Shown here one piece after another: positions 32,416 through 43,100 of a stretch of DNA of 64,000 nucleotides (position 1 is its first letter; the number at the start of each line of letters is the position of its first letter). Source of the DNA: Sulfurovum sp. (GTDB lineage: Bacteria > Campylobacterota > Campylobacteria > Campylobacterales > Sulfurovaceae); assembly GCA_030949725.1 (NCBI GenBank), contig JAUZSE010000021.1, forward strand, positions 1-64,000, in the 5' to 3' direction. Both the position numbers and the translations under genes were made by a program. The notes under the pieces are model-generated. The model saw only the letters and a list, made by a program, of their open reading frames with translations, was not told the origin of the DNA and did not search any database.

Positions 32416-33567
32416 TTATACGTAAAATATGTATTGAAAAGTAGTACCTTCGTTAATTTTGGATTGTACATCAAGTTTAATATTCTCCTCATCAATAATC
32501 TGCTTCACAATATTTAAGCCAATACCAAAGCCTCCTTTGGTTTCATCTTCTCTATAGTAGCGTGAAAATATTTTATCAATATCTTTAATACCTACGCCAT
32601 AATCTTTTACAGTAAATACAATGGTTTCTTTTTCCCTATAGAGTGAGATCTCCACTATAGTGTCCGATAAACTATATTTAATTGCATTTGAAATGGTATT
32701 ATCAACAATACGCTGTAACTTGGTTTTTGAAAAAGTATACTCCAAAGGGATGGTGATATCTGTCTTTAAAGTAATATCTTTTAAATTTGCTACTTCTTTA
32801 AAATAATCCACACGATTTTGTATAAATTGTCCCATAAAGATACTTTGTACCGTACGCTTAACTCTACCTTGTTTTACAAGATAATCCATATCATCATAGA
32901 TGGTAGAAAGTGTTTTTGAAGCAGATTTCATACGTTGTAAGTATTTATTTTCACCATGTTTATTGACAAATAAATCTATGTTGATATTTATGATACTAAG
33001 TGGTGTATTGATTTCATGCATAGAATCTTTAATGAAATTATCTAACTGTCGATTGAGTTTTTCAAAAGGTGAAGAAAAGTTGCGTAACAACAAAAATGAA
33101 AATAAAAACAAAGTAATAACAATAGTTATCATCACGCTAGTTGCCAAATAATAAATATTATTGGCTGTATGTTCAGTGGATACCAATAAGTAATTGGCTG
33201 AAAAATAGTAGTCCGGAGGAAGAATATATATATAATAATAGTGGCTTCCTTTTTTATGAAAGCCTTCAGTAAAGGAAGATGGCTTAAAATCTAAAGTTGA
33301 AAAAATAACCTGATACCTATCACCATAAAGTGCAGATTTATATTCTTTATAGCGAGGAAAATGATAAATCTTATCACTATTATCATAACGTTGCATAGAG
33401 TTTATAATTGTTTTAACCTGTGACTTCAAAGAAAGTTTCACTTTAGCTTCATCTATTTGTAAAAGTAACAATACATAGACAACCAATGGCACGATAAGTA
33501 GTAGTGCTAAGATAGCAGTATAAATGAAAGCATACTTTTTTGCAAATCCTTGAGTATCAAAAATCAA
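32416..33567 (-). CDS. Sensor histidine kinase
   Basis: FIKDSMHEINTPLSIININIDLF (H-box), NTISNAIKYSLSDT (N-box), VKDYGVGIKDIDKIFSRYYRED, GGFGIGLNIVKQI. Confidence 0.93.
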   Translation of the reverse strand: MIFDTQGFAKKYAFIYTAILALLLIVPLVVYVLLLLQIDEAKVKLSLKSQVKTIINSMQRYDNSDKIYHFPRYKEYKSALYGDRYQVIFSTLDFKPSSFTEGFHKKGSHYYYIYILPPDYYFSANYLLVSTEHTANNIYYLATSVMITIVITLFLFSFLLLRNFSSPFEKLNRQLDNFIKDSMHEINTPLSIININIDLFVNKHGENKYLQRMKSASKTLSTIYDDMDYLVKQGRVKRTVQSIFMGQFIQNRVDYFKEVANLKDITLKTDITIPLEYTFSKTKLQRIVDNTISNAIKYSLSDTIVEISLYREKETIVFTVKDYGVGIKDIDKIFSRYYREDETKGGFGIGLNIVKQIIDEENIKLDVQSKINEGTTFQYIFYV

Positions 33568-34216
33568 TACTATATCCTACACCACGGACATTTTTTATAA
33601 AATCTTTTTCAAGTTTTTTACGTAAATTACCTACTTGTACACGTATATTTGCAGAGTCAACCCACTCACCCCACACTTCTTCCCAAAACATTTCACACCC
33701 CACAACAGAACCTCTTTGCTTAATAAGAAGCTCTAGTATTTTTGTCTCTGTCTTGGCAAGAGAAATACCTTCTCCATTAAGTGTTAGTTTCATTTTTTTC
33801 ACATTATACTTATAGTTAAAAGGCAGTTCTATTAGCTCATCTATAGAAGAAAAACATTGAATCTTAACTACTTGTTCAACACGTAACTTCAACTCTGCTA
33901 GATCAAAAGGTTTACGTATATAATCACAGGCTCCACACTCATATCCCCTGCTTAAATCATCTATATCGGTAAGAGAAGTAATGAAAATGGCAGGTGTTTT
34001 ATTGTCATCTTTTCGTAACTCTGCAAGCATTTCAAAGCCATTTTTTTCTCCAGGAACTTTCACATCCAAAAGAAGTAAATCATAAGGTGTTTCATAAATA
34101 GCATCATAGGCATCATCTGAATTAATAAAACATCTGACCTCATACCCACAATCTTCCAAAAACTCTCTCATGCTTAACGCCAACACCGTTTCATCTTCTA
34201 AAATAAGTATTTTCAT
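33557..34216 (-). CDS. OmpR/PhoB-type response regulator
   Basis: MKILILEDETVLALSMREFLEDCGYEV...DLLLLDVKVPGEKNGFEML; winged-helix VGNLRKKLEKDFIKNVRGVGYSIDF. Confidence 0.95.
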   Translation of the reverse strand: MKILILEDETVLALSMREFLEDCGYEVRCFINSDDAYDAIYETPYDLLLLDVKVPGEKNGFEMLAELRKDDNKTPAIFITSLTDIDDLSRGYECGACDYIRKPFDLAELKLRVEQVVKIQCFSSIDELIELPFNYKYNVKKMKLTLNGEGISLAKTETKILELLIKQRGSVVGCEMFWEEVWGEWVDSANIRVQVGNLRKKLEKDFIKNVRGVGYSIDF

Positions 34217-35349
34217 CGTACCTCACCTGTCTTTTTTTCTTTATGTGAACTGTCCAATATTATATCTATAAGTTCATTTTTTGTATAGTTGTTGAGCATA
34301 GTATGTGCTTTAGCTTCTAAGTGTAGTTTATCTTCTTTTTGCAATTTAGGTAAAAGTTCTATTAAATCTTTATCTACTTTGCTACGAAAACTTCCATAAG
34401 GATGTTCCCACTGATCTACAACTTTTTCAATGTCATCACTAGAGAATTGTGTAAAAAATGAAATATCTTGTTCATCTTTTTCATAGATTTGTAATGTATC
34501 CTCAGGTATTGCCAATAGATACACACCTATCTGCTTATTTTTACCATTGTACATCGGTTCATAGAGATATAAAATATCCTCTTGATACACATAGTTTTTA
34601 GCTTTTAACGCGTCCCACTTCAACATTTCAATTTTGTCTATAAATTGTTCATTATAATTTTGATTTGCAATAACATATTCATCTAAGATAGGAAAATCAC
34701 GCATAAGTTCAGCCTGTTCAAGATATTTTTCATCCATAAGAGCAAAAAGTTCTATACCTTTTTTACGTAATTTAATAGCAAATTCATCAATAAACTTTAT
34801 GACTTCCAAGTACCCTAAGATTTTATCTCCAGAACGTATGGGGACAGTGGTCTTAAAGGTAAGTAGTCTTCCCGTTTCCATACCTACTTTTGGCTGTTTT
34901 TTTTCATTTACACTATCCAAATCATCTCTAAACCACCAAATGGGCATGCCTTCAAACCCTTCATTCCAACTCCGTGCAAAGATAAAAAAATCAGGGGTCA
35001 AAACTTGTAGACGTAAAGACTTTAAATGTGTATATTTTTTAAAACGATTAGAAATGTTGGAAAGTATTTTATAGCCTCTGCTCTCATTCTCTGAACTAAG
35101 TGCATTTTTTAATTGTCCATCTTCTGAGAGTGCCATAGAAAATGAAAGTAAATCTACCATTTCATAGTCAAGTCCCATTCTAAAATTCTTCACCACACGA
35201 TCACTTAAATTTACTAGCCTTGCTTCTTTATCTTGTCTCACAAAAAAGACAAGAGAGGCAAAAAGTAAAATAAGTATAAGAAAGACTGCATAAAGTAATT
35301 TTTGATTAAATCTACTACTTATACTCTGCCCTTTTTTATTATTCTCCAA
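34213..35349 (-). CDS. Stand-alone membrane protein with Cache-like sensory domain (no kinase domain)
   Basis: N-terminal TM, then FARSWNEGFEGMPIWWFRDDL...TFKTTVPIRSGDKILGYLEVIKFIDEF typical of Cache sensors; no histidine-kinase or MCP signature; overlaps RR gene. Confidence 0.75.
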   Translation of the reverse strand: MENNKKGQSISSRFNQKLLYAVFLILILLFASLVFFVRQDKEARLVNLSDRVVKNFRMGLDYEMVDLLSFSMALSEDGQLKNALSSENESRGYKILSNISNRFKKYTHLKSLRLQVLTPDFFIFARSWNEGFEGMPIWWFRDDLDSVNEKKQPKVGMETGRLLTFKTTVPIRSGDKILGYLEVIKFIDEFAIKLRKKGIELFALMDEKYLEQAELMRDFPILDEYVIANQNYNEQFIDKIEMLKWDALKAKNYVYQEDILYLYEPMYNGKNKQIGVYLLAIPEDTLQIYEKDEQDISFFTQFSSDDIEKVVDQWEHPYGSFRSKVDKDLIELLPKLQKEDKLHLEAKAHTMLNNYTKNELIDIILDSSHKEKKTGEVR

Positions 35350-35476
35350 GCTACACCTTTATGAATATGAATCAATTATTATACATTATTTTTATATAAC
35401 TTAAATTATAATATGACATCATACATTTACATATAATTTACTATTTTTAGCTATGATAAAATAAAAAGGATACCTT

Positions 35477-35947
35477 ATGCAAAAAATACTACTTCTCTTA
35501 CTTGCATCTTTTACTCTAATTTTAGCGGAAGAATCTGCTGCCAAAGTTGTGTATGACCTCAGCACCAAAAATATCAAAGCCTTTGAACTAAAAATACTCA
35601 AAGCCATCGTCGCAAACAAAGCCTACTATGAAAGTAAACTCAAAGAACTAGATGTTACCGTGGTCATACATGGAGGTGCATACAAGTACTTTGTTAAAGA
35701 TCCCGTTAATTCCAAATACAAAGATGATAAAGCTCTTTTATCAAACTACAGTGAATTAAAAAAACGTATCAAATCCATGTCAGACACTTATGATGTAGAA
35801 TTTCTTATGTGTGGTGCAGGTATGCCAAAACATGGACTTAGCCCCAAAGATATAGTCAAATTTGTTACAATCATCCCAAACTCAACCATAGGTCTGATTG
35901 ATAAACAAAATGAAGGCTATGCATATATACCAGTAGGAGATAAATAA
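35477..35947 (+). CDS. DsrE-family secreted protein
   Basis: Signal peptide MQKILLLLLASFTLILA; VTVVIHGGAYKYFV, YDVEFLMCGAGMPKHGL, GYAYIPVGDK. Confidence 0.8.
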   Translation: MQKILLLLLASFTLILAEESAAKVVYDLSTKNIKAFELKILKAIVANKAYYESKLKELDVTVVIHGGAYKYFVKDPVNSKYKDDKALLSNYSELKKRIKSMSDTYDVEFLMCGAGMPKHGLSPKDIVKFVTIIPNSTIGLIDKQNEGYAYIPVGDK

Positions 35948-35955
35948 TGGCAAAG

Positions 35956-38900
35956 TTATAAATTGTACCCCACTCCAAAGCGTTTTTTAAATTTTTGTAT
36001 CAACCAGCCCCCTTTTTGGCGTTTCGTAATCTTTTGTAATTCTATAGCCGCTCTTTGATGACTTATACGATGATTTGTTAAATCTTTATAAATATCATTT
36101 GCTTTTTTTCTTCTCTTTACTGCATCTCCAGCATCCATAAAAGATTCAATGATTATCAATATATGATAGAGTATCTTTTCAGACAAAGAGACGCTTACAG
36201 GTTGGTCAGACGAAAGTTTTAGGTTCTCTAACTTTGCAGTGTTTAACTTTTTTTCTATCAGTTGTATTTGAGATTGATAATATTCATTTTGCGTGGCATT
36301 AGCACTTTTTGCAATGTCTATACTTTTTTGCGTCAATTCAAAGCTTAAGGGACCATGTTCATCAAATTCAGCTAAGGCATCAATACCTTTACGTACCACT
36401 TCGCTCTCTTTACCCATAATAGCTTGGCACATAGTATAACAGTCATTCCATGCTACCCATCTATATGCAAAATCTAGCCCTGTACCCTTAATATTTTGTA
36501 TACCTATAATGTTATTTTCCATACCTGGTGGCGTTGCTTTAGAAATAGCTTGTATTACTTGATTTCCTGTTGCATGATAGTTATTTACTACTACTATTCT
36601 ATTTTTCAGCCATTTCCAAAGCAGTTTTCTAAATAAAACTGTCAATTCTTCACTCTCATACGCTTCTAACGACTTCTTAACTATGGCACTATATTCCTCA
36701 TATTCCAATGCATATTTAGTATAAAATACTAAAAGTTCTGTCTTATCTATCAACATAGATTGTAACATTTCTAGATCTTCATAGTTAGACAAAATATCTA
36801 TCTTCTTGTCTTCATTTATATCATACGCATCCAACATTATCGAGAGTTTTTCTTTTAGCTGTTGCTTACTTCTTATAATTCTAAAATGTTTAGCATAGTT
36901 TTTTAACCCATCATACACACTCTCCTTACCTTCAGGAGACAAAGAAATCTTAAATTGGTACTCCGACCAAGATTCTTCCAAATAACTATTAAAACCTTCT
37001 AGGTTTGAGCCTATTAAGACATGGCAATCTGCTACTATGTCTTCTACTACCAACGAAGCAAAAACACGAGACCTAGACACTCTGTCCGCACGGTTATTTA
37101 TGACTGTTGAAATAAATATATGTGGCTTATCTTCATCACTTATCTTTCCCAATCCCATACGGTCCCAATTACCCAAGGCTCCAAAACGTTCATTTGCACT
37201 CATACCGTTAATAAACAACAATCTACTCTTCCCTACTTTTGCAGAAGGATACGCCTTCAGTACTCCTAAGTCAGGCACAATATTGTCTGCCATTGCTTTA
37301 AGTGCTTCATCTTCATTGATATCAAGTTCATAAGCCATGCCCAAAACAAGTGCTATATTATAAGTATGCTCTTCGTATGGAAACCTAGATAATATATCGG
37401 GTGCTATTAGTCCAGCTTTTAGCCACCCTACAGAAATGCTCTTTGTATTGACTGTTTTTGCATATGCCCCCAATATAGGATACATCACTTCTTCACTAGA
37501 AATAAGCGTTGAATTCTCAGGTATAAAGTTCGTCATTACCTGTGGTATATTAATACCAGCAGGACCTTGTAAGTCTTCATGATCGGGGTAGGTATTTGTA
37601 ATCGTAGCAATATCATCTTTCATCCAACGTTTTTGAAGTATTTCAACATAAGAAGGTGTAAGTCCCATACTTTCCCATAAATACACATCTACATTGAGCT
37701 TATCTGCAAGAAGTACCGTATCCGCTTGCTCCCAAATAGTTGCTTTGTCATAAGGACGAAATAAAAATATCTCTCGCATACGAGAAAAAGAATCAGAATG
37801 CAGAAACATCGCTTCATTCCCTGATGTTTTAGAAAAAACTTTAAGCCCTAAGCTATTAAAAAGTGCTGCCTTTAGTCTTTCGGTTCCTGATTTTCCTCTC
37901 GTGCCCCAACCTCCAACACTCAAAGGAATCCTCTTTCTCGCCAGTACGACTTTACGTGAGACAATAATATGTCGTAAAAAGAATAAAGAAAAAATAGCTA
38001 TTAGAAAAAAGACCAAGTCACTTAATGTATTTTGGTAAGCAGAAATAAAATAGTTATAGAGTTCATCTTGTCTTTGAGGAGAGATCAATACTACAGGAAG
38101 ACCCATAGAAAAAAACTTAGTAGTACTGGAATCTTCTTTCATATAAGGCTTAAAATCTATTTTAAATCCTAGTTTTTTCATAGCTACTATATAGGCATTA
38201 GGTGCCTGTGTTGAATTTTCTCTCCAATTTCTAAGATTTGCTATATTTGCATAATCCCAAGAGAGTTTCACCTTTGTATAGATACGAGACAAGAAGAACT
38301 TAGGTGGACTAATAGTTGTCCTCCCATCACTACTATAAATTTTATACGGTTTTATACGTAATGTGGACTGCGTAAGGGAAGATAGGAAATGATCAGGCAA
38401 AGGCAAGTAAGGTCTCCAACTATCCTCTTCAGGTATATAATAAGGCTCTCCAGGAACTTTTGTAGGTGCCTGTTCTGCCAATATAGAAGAAGGAAAATGG
38501 TGTGTACCTTCAAATATACGTGCTATGGTATGTAGAAATGCTTCTCTTTTATCTGGGGAAGGATGAGAAAATTCATAGAGAATTCGCCACATACGTCTAC
38601 CAAAACGCTCAGACCTGTATAATATATAAGCCCCAAATAAAGTTTCTTTAAGTTCAAGTGAAAAATCATTTTGAGCAATGACAGAAAGTATACGGTAAAG
38701 TTCATCTTCTTTATTTTTGTAAAATATTTTGGGAAACTTTTTCCCCTTACCTACTTCAATACTCTCTACAAATAGTAACAATGCCTCATACCTCTTGTAT
38801 CTATTTTGAGTATCAGTCACCCATATAAGCTCTTGTATCATCATGCTATAGCGTTTAATCGATATAGGTATATCCTCTCTAGATAGTAAAGCTGTAAAGT

Positions 38901-40101
38901 TAGCTTTGACAGCTTTAATATTTAAATAACTGCGTATATCTTTTTGTCTAGATTCTTCATATAATTTACCCAAACAAAAAAGTGCCGTTTTCAATACAAA
39001 AGGATCTTTTTCTATAACAAGACTACGCCACAAAAGCATATGAAACTCTTTTTTATGCTGTCCTTCTTTTAAGGCTTGAGTTATACTCAAAGCTCTTACA
39101 CTTTTATCTGTATCATGCAGGATAAACTGTTCTTTGAGGTATTGCAACTTTGGATGATCGAGTAATGGTAATGATTTTGCAATAGCCTGTCTCACATAGG
39201 GACTAGGATCTTTTAAAATAATATCTCTTATGAGCAGAAAGATAAGATTACTTTTATCTATATATTTAAATGCTAGTATAGCAATATGATGTCGCACAAA
39301 AATAGTATCAGGATCTTCATATAAAGATGCACGTACTTCAACAATCTTTATGAAGGATGCTATTTCTGTAAATGCTAAAAATTCTATAGCCTCATTTTGA
39401 ATCCATACATTTTCACTTTTAGAAAGGGCTATACGATAGATGAATTTAAAAAGTTTTTCATCCATTAGCTGATTGTCTAAATCTATCTCAAAACAATATG
39501 CAATTTTTACGATGACTTTAAAAAGCTTATGGCTTAAAAAAGGTTCATCCCTATATCGTACTAATTTTAAAAATCTTCTATTTAAATCCAAACTATCCCA
39601 TAATAATTTATTATATATTCCATGGTTTTTCAGTAGTTCTATACTACTACCTATGCGTTCTAGTGATACTATGATACAACGCTGATTTGCAGATATTTCA
39701 GACCCTATTCTTTCGCTAAGTGCATCCCCATCAAACCATCTATCTAAGGCTAAAGTATCTTTATATAACTCACGTCTTGAGGGATTAAAGCGTTGTGCAT
39801 AATCTAGAATAATATTTTCTTTGTCTTCTTTTGTTAAAGAAAAAGATAATTCTTTTTTTAAATCTTTGAGTAATAGTGTAAGAATCATTGCTTCATCTAA
39901 CTTAGTCTCGATATAAGAAAAAAGAAAATCTATAAAACCTTCTATTTCTTCATTTAAAATAAACTGATGATTTCCACTATCTTCTTTATTTTCATCAAAA
40001 GACATCTTAAGATCTTTAAGCTGCTCAATATCAACATACCTAGAAAGTGAGGTTAGGTTGTAGTGCAATAAGATATCAATAGATATACTATCTTTCTTCA
40101 T
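35956..40101 (-). CDS. PgsB/CapB-like Mur-ligase-family enzyme fused to a long HEAT-like N-terminal region
   Basis: P-loop RIPLSVGGWGTRGKSGTERLKAALFNSLGLKVFSKTSGNEAMFLHSD after a TM (DLVFFLIAIFSLFFLRHI); TITNTYPDHEDLQGPAGINIPQVMTNFIPENSTLISSE; N-terminal helical repeats (KDPSPYVRQAIAKSLPLLDHPKLQYLKEQF). Confidence 0.8.
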   Translation of the reverse strand: MKKDSISIDILLHYNLTSLSRYVDIEQLKDLKMSFDENKEDSGNHQFILNEEIEGFIDFLFSYIETKLDEAMILTLLLKDLKKELSFSLTKEDKENIILDYAQRFNPSRRELYKDTLALDRWFDGDALSERIGSEISANQRCIIVSLERIGSSIELLKNHGIYNKLLWDSLDLNRRFLKLVRYRDEPFLSHKLFKVIVKIAYCFEIDLDNQLMDEKLFKFIYRIALSKSENVWIQNEAIEFLAFTEIASFIKIVEVRASLYEDPDTIFVRHHIAILAFKYIDKSNLIFLLIRDIILKDPSPYVRQAIAKSLPLLDHPKLQYLKEQFILHDTDKSVRALSITQALKEGQHKKEFHMLLWRSLVIEKDPFVLKTALFCLGKLYEESRQKDIRSYLNIKAVKANFTALLSREDIPISIKRYSMMIQELIWVTDTQNRYKRYEALLLFVESIEVGKGKKFPKIFYKNKEDELYRILSVIAQNDFSLELKETLFGAYILYRSERFGRRMWRILYEFSHPSPDKREAFLHTIARIFEGTHHFPSSILAEQAPTKVPGEPYYIPEEDSWRPYLPLPDHFLSSLTQSTLRIKPYKIYSSDGRTTISPPKFFLSRIYTKVKLSWDYANIANLRNWRENSTQAPNAYIVAMKKLGFKIDFKPYMKEDSSTTKFFSMGLPVVLISPQRQDELYNYFISAYQNTLSDLVFFLIAIFSLFFLRHIIVSRKVVLARKRIPLSVGGWGTRGKSGTERLKAALFNSLGLKVFSKTSGNEAMFLHSDSFSRMREIFLFRPYDKATIWEQADTVLLADKLNVDVYLWESMGLTPSYVEILQKRWMKDDIATITNTYPDHEDLQGPAGINIPQVMTNFIPENSTLISSEEVMYPILGAYAKTVNTKSISVGWLKAGLIAPDILSRFPYEEHTYNIALVLGMAYELDINEDEALKAMADNIVPDLGVLKAYPSAKVGKSRLLFINGMSANERFGALGNWDRMGLGKISDEDKPHIFISTVINNRADRVSRSRVFASLVVEDIVADCHVLIGSNLEGFNSYLEESWSEYQFKISLSPEGKESVYDGLKNYAKHFRIIRSKQQLKEKLSIMLDAYDINEDKKIDILSNYEDLEMLQSMLIDKTELLVFYTKYALEYEEYSAIVKKSLEAYESEELTVLFRKLLWKWLKNRIVVVNNYHATGNQVIQAISKATPPGMENNIIGIQNIKGTGLDFAYRWVAWNDCYTMCQAIMGKESEVVRKGIDALAEFDEHGPLSFELTQKSIDIAKSANATQNEYYQSQIQLIEKKLNTAKLENLKLSSDQPVSVSLSEKILYHILIIIESFMDAGDAVKRRKKANDIYKDLTNHRISHQRAAIELQKITKRQKGGWLIQKFKKRFGVGYNL

Positions 40102-43100
40102 AATTTAGTCTCAATCTTAAAGAATTAAATATTTTTTCATCAGGCATAAAATTATAAAATCTTCTATTATTACTATAATGCCAAGTTATGCCTAGTCCAA
40201 ATTCAAGATCATCATTTTGTAATTCATACTTCAATCCCACATCAAACTGTAAACGATCCGTACCTATGAATTTTTCAAATCTGACACGCGTTCCTATATT
40301 GTCAATATTCACACCTTCTCTTCTATGGCGATCTTCCAAATAATACCATTTATTATAAAACAATCTAATATCAAAAGGATGAACATGATGATACACATTA
40401 AGTTGTGATTTAAAATTATCTACAATAGCAAGCTGTTCATTAGATTGTAATTTTGTTTTAAGTGTAAACCTCAAATCATCATAAGGTTGATAGGAAAGAT
40501 CATATTTACCATATATACCATATTGATGATCTCTCTTATATTGGCTATAAACCCATGGATCTAATGAATCGTGATTGGTATTATCTGAATCCAAGAAGTA
40601 TCTAAATACCCCTCCTCCATACCTGTGTTTCCATTTCGGGTCTAAGATTTTTTCAATAACAATATCAGCCTTAAACTCAAAGTTTTTAAACCAATAAAGA
40701 TTGTTATTTTGCATATATCCATTAACTTCAAAAGTAGATGATGCATTATCTATAAGAGGTACATTGAGATACAACTTGTGTTTGAAACCATATAATTTAT
40801 TGTCATATAATTTTGAGAAATAATGCACGCGTAAATAATTATCTTCCAAAAACTGCGTTCTAAAATAAGCTCCGACTTGCATCACATTTTCTGTTTTAAA
40901 GTCTTCATTATCTTCGGAACCAAGCCTTTGATTAAAAAATCTTACTTCTGTAGTAAATGTAGATTCATGGTCTTCTATAGGTATTAACCTTGAAGTATTA
41001 TGATCATGTACTCCTAATGAAAAAGTTCTTTTCTTAGCACTCAATAAAAAAGGCATATTTGAAGGTACATCTAATAACTTTGATGTATTCTTTAGTAAAT
41101 CATGTTCTAGTCTTGAGACATGTACCAAACTCTCTGAATGAGGATATATAGGTAAAACCTCATAGCGATACTCCCTATCTTCAGATAAATACTTGTACAG
41201 AATATTTTGAATACCCGAGGGATTGTAGGCTTCTATACGTAAAAGTTTTGGACCTTTTGCATAAATAATAATTGGATCTTTATGGCTCGTCGCATAATAA
41301 CGTTTAGTCGTTTCTCTTGAAATTTTTTTCATATTTTCATACATATTAAAAGCGAAATAATGTGTAGATAGAGGATCTATCAATCGTACTTTGATACTAT
41401 GCTCTCCTACAGGTAAATCAAAATGCTTTACCCAATTCTTTTTTAGGGTATTTAACTCTATGACCTCTTCTTGTTCATTGTCTAAAGTAATTCCAATATA
41501 TAAAGTGTTAGAAATAAAATATTTTGGACTAAACTGTTTACCTTCTAAAGTAAAACGTTGATTACCAGAAAAATGAATCACTTTAATATCTGAGCCATGC
41601 AATACCACATCATATGAATTAATACCAGCCAATAGAAATAATCTATTTTTTTGCATGACTGAGTTAGGGTTCCATGAGGGGACAAGAATATCTTGAAATC
41701 CTAGTGTAGCCTGTGGGGTCTTATAGGGTACAAAACTACTATATGCTAGCATAGGTGCCAAAATACTTTTTATATAAGGATTAGATATATTTTCAAAGGA
41801 CATCACTGCATGTGCTTGAGAATTATATCTATGATCCAACGTCTCATACATATAATTCCATAAAAGTGATGAGGTATAAGGTATCGTTTCTTGAAAAGGT
41901 ACATCCCTCCAAGAAGTAGCATTATAATCAGATGTTTGCAATATTTGTTTATGCAATGGTAGCACATCCGATTCTTTAATAAAATGACTTTTCATGCTTA
42001 TGAGGATTGGATTTTCATAACTATGCATCGTTAAAATATGACTACCCTTTCCCAAGATTAAAGATAGGTTATTTGAGACACTTATATTTCTATCTTCTGG
42101 TTTTATAGTTAATGAAGTTGAAGGTTTATATTGGGTTAGGGGATAGTGGTATATCTTTTCATTGTGTTCTATCTTCATCCAGGCAAAATGTTTTACAGGA
42201 GAAGAAAAACGTATATCAAATTCTATGCGAATAGGTCCTTCTACTTTTACTTGTAAAGGATGGACAACACTAGCAGCATGCATTTTAAACTCTAAATGTC
42301 TTTGCTCGCTATACACAGTTTTCACACCTCCATTCATCTCTATATGTATATGCTTCGCACTAAGATTCTCTGTTTTTTCTTCTCTGCTAATAAGCCTTAT
42401 TTTCTTCTCTAGAAACTGATTTTCTGTTATTCCTGTCAAATAACTATTTTTTTCTTCACAAAGATATTCATAGAGTTGTATTTTATTTTGTAACAAAGAG
42501 AGTTCGCATATTTTAAATATAGTATCATAATCTCTTTTAAGAAGCAGTAAAATATTTAATGATAAACCTAGCTGCCCTTTTTTATGTAATAACGTTGCTA
42601 TTTCCTTCAAAACTAATGCTGAACTTGTTCTATAGAAATAAGCACTATGCCATATAAGTTTTTCTGTATCATTTGATGATAGACTAAGTAATAACCTATA
42701 GGCAGACTCTTGTATCCTCTTGTCAGGATTTAAAAGTAAGGCATGTTTCGCAATATTTCTTGCAGTAAAGATATCATTATGTATTAATGTTTGGGCATAT
42801 TCTAGTGACTCCTTACCTGCGATATCCTGATTTTCTATATTGTTATATGCTTGTCTAATTTGGGCAAGTATCCATAATCGTAGGGGGTGTGTATGTTCAT
42901 ACCAAGAATTGAATGACTTACCCTCTAGCAATGGTTTATGTAGAGAATCAAAAAATTTATGAAATGTTTGACCATATTCATGTGCCAACATATGAGGAGT
43001 ATCTTTATAAATACTTCCTTTTCTCATACGTAAAGAAATTTTAAATTTAGCCATTTGTTTAGAACGCGTAAACTTAATACTTTTACTTCCTTTAGGAAGT

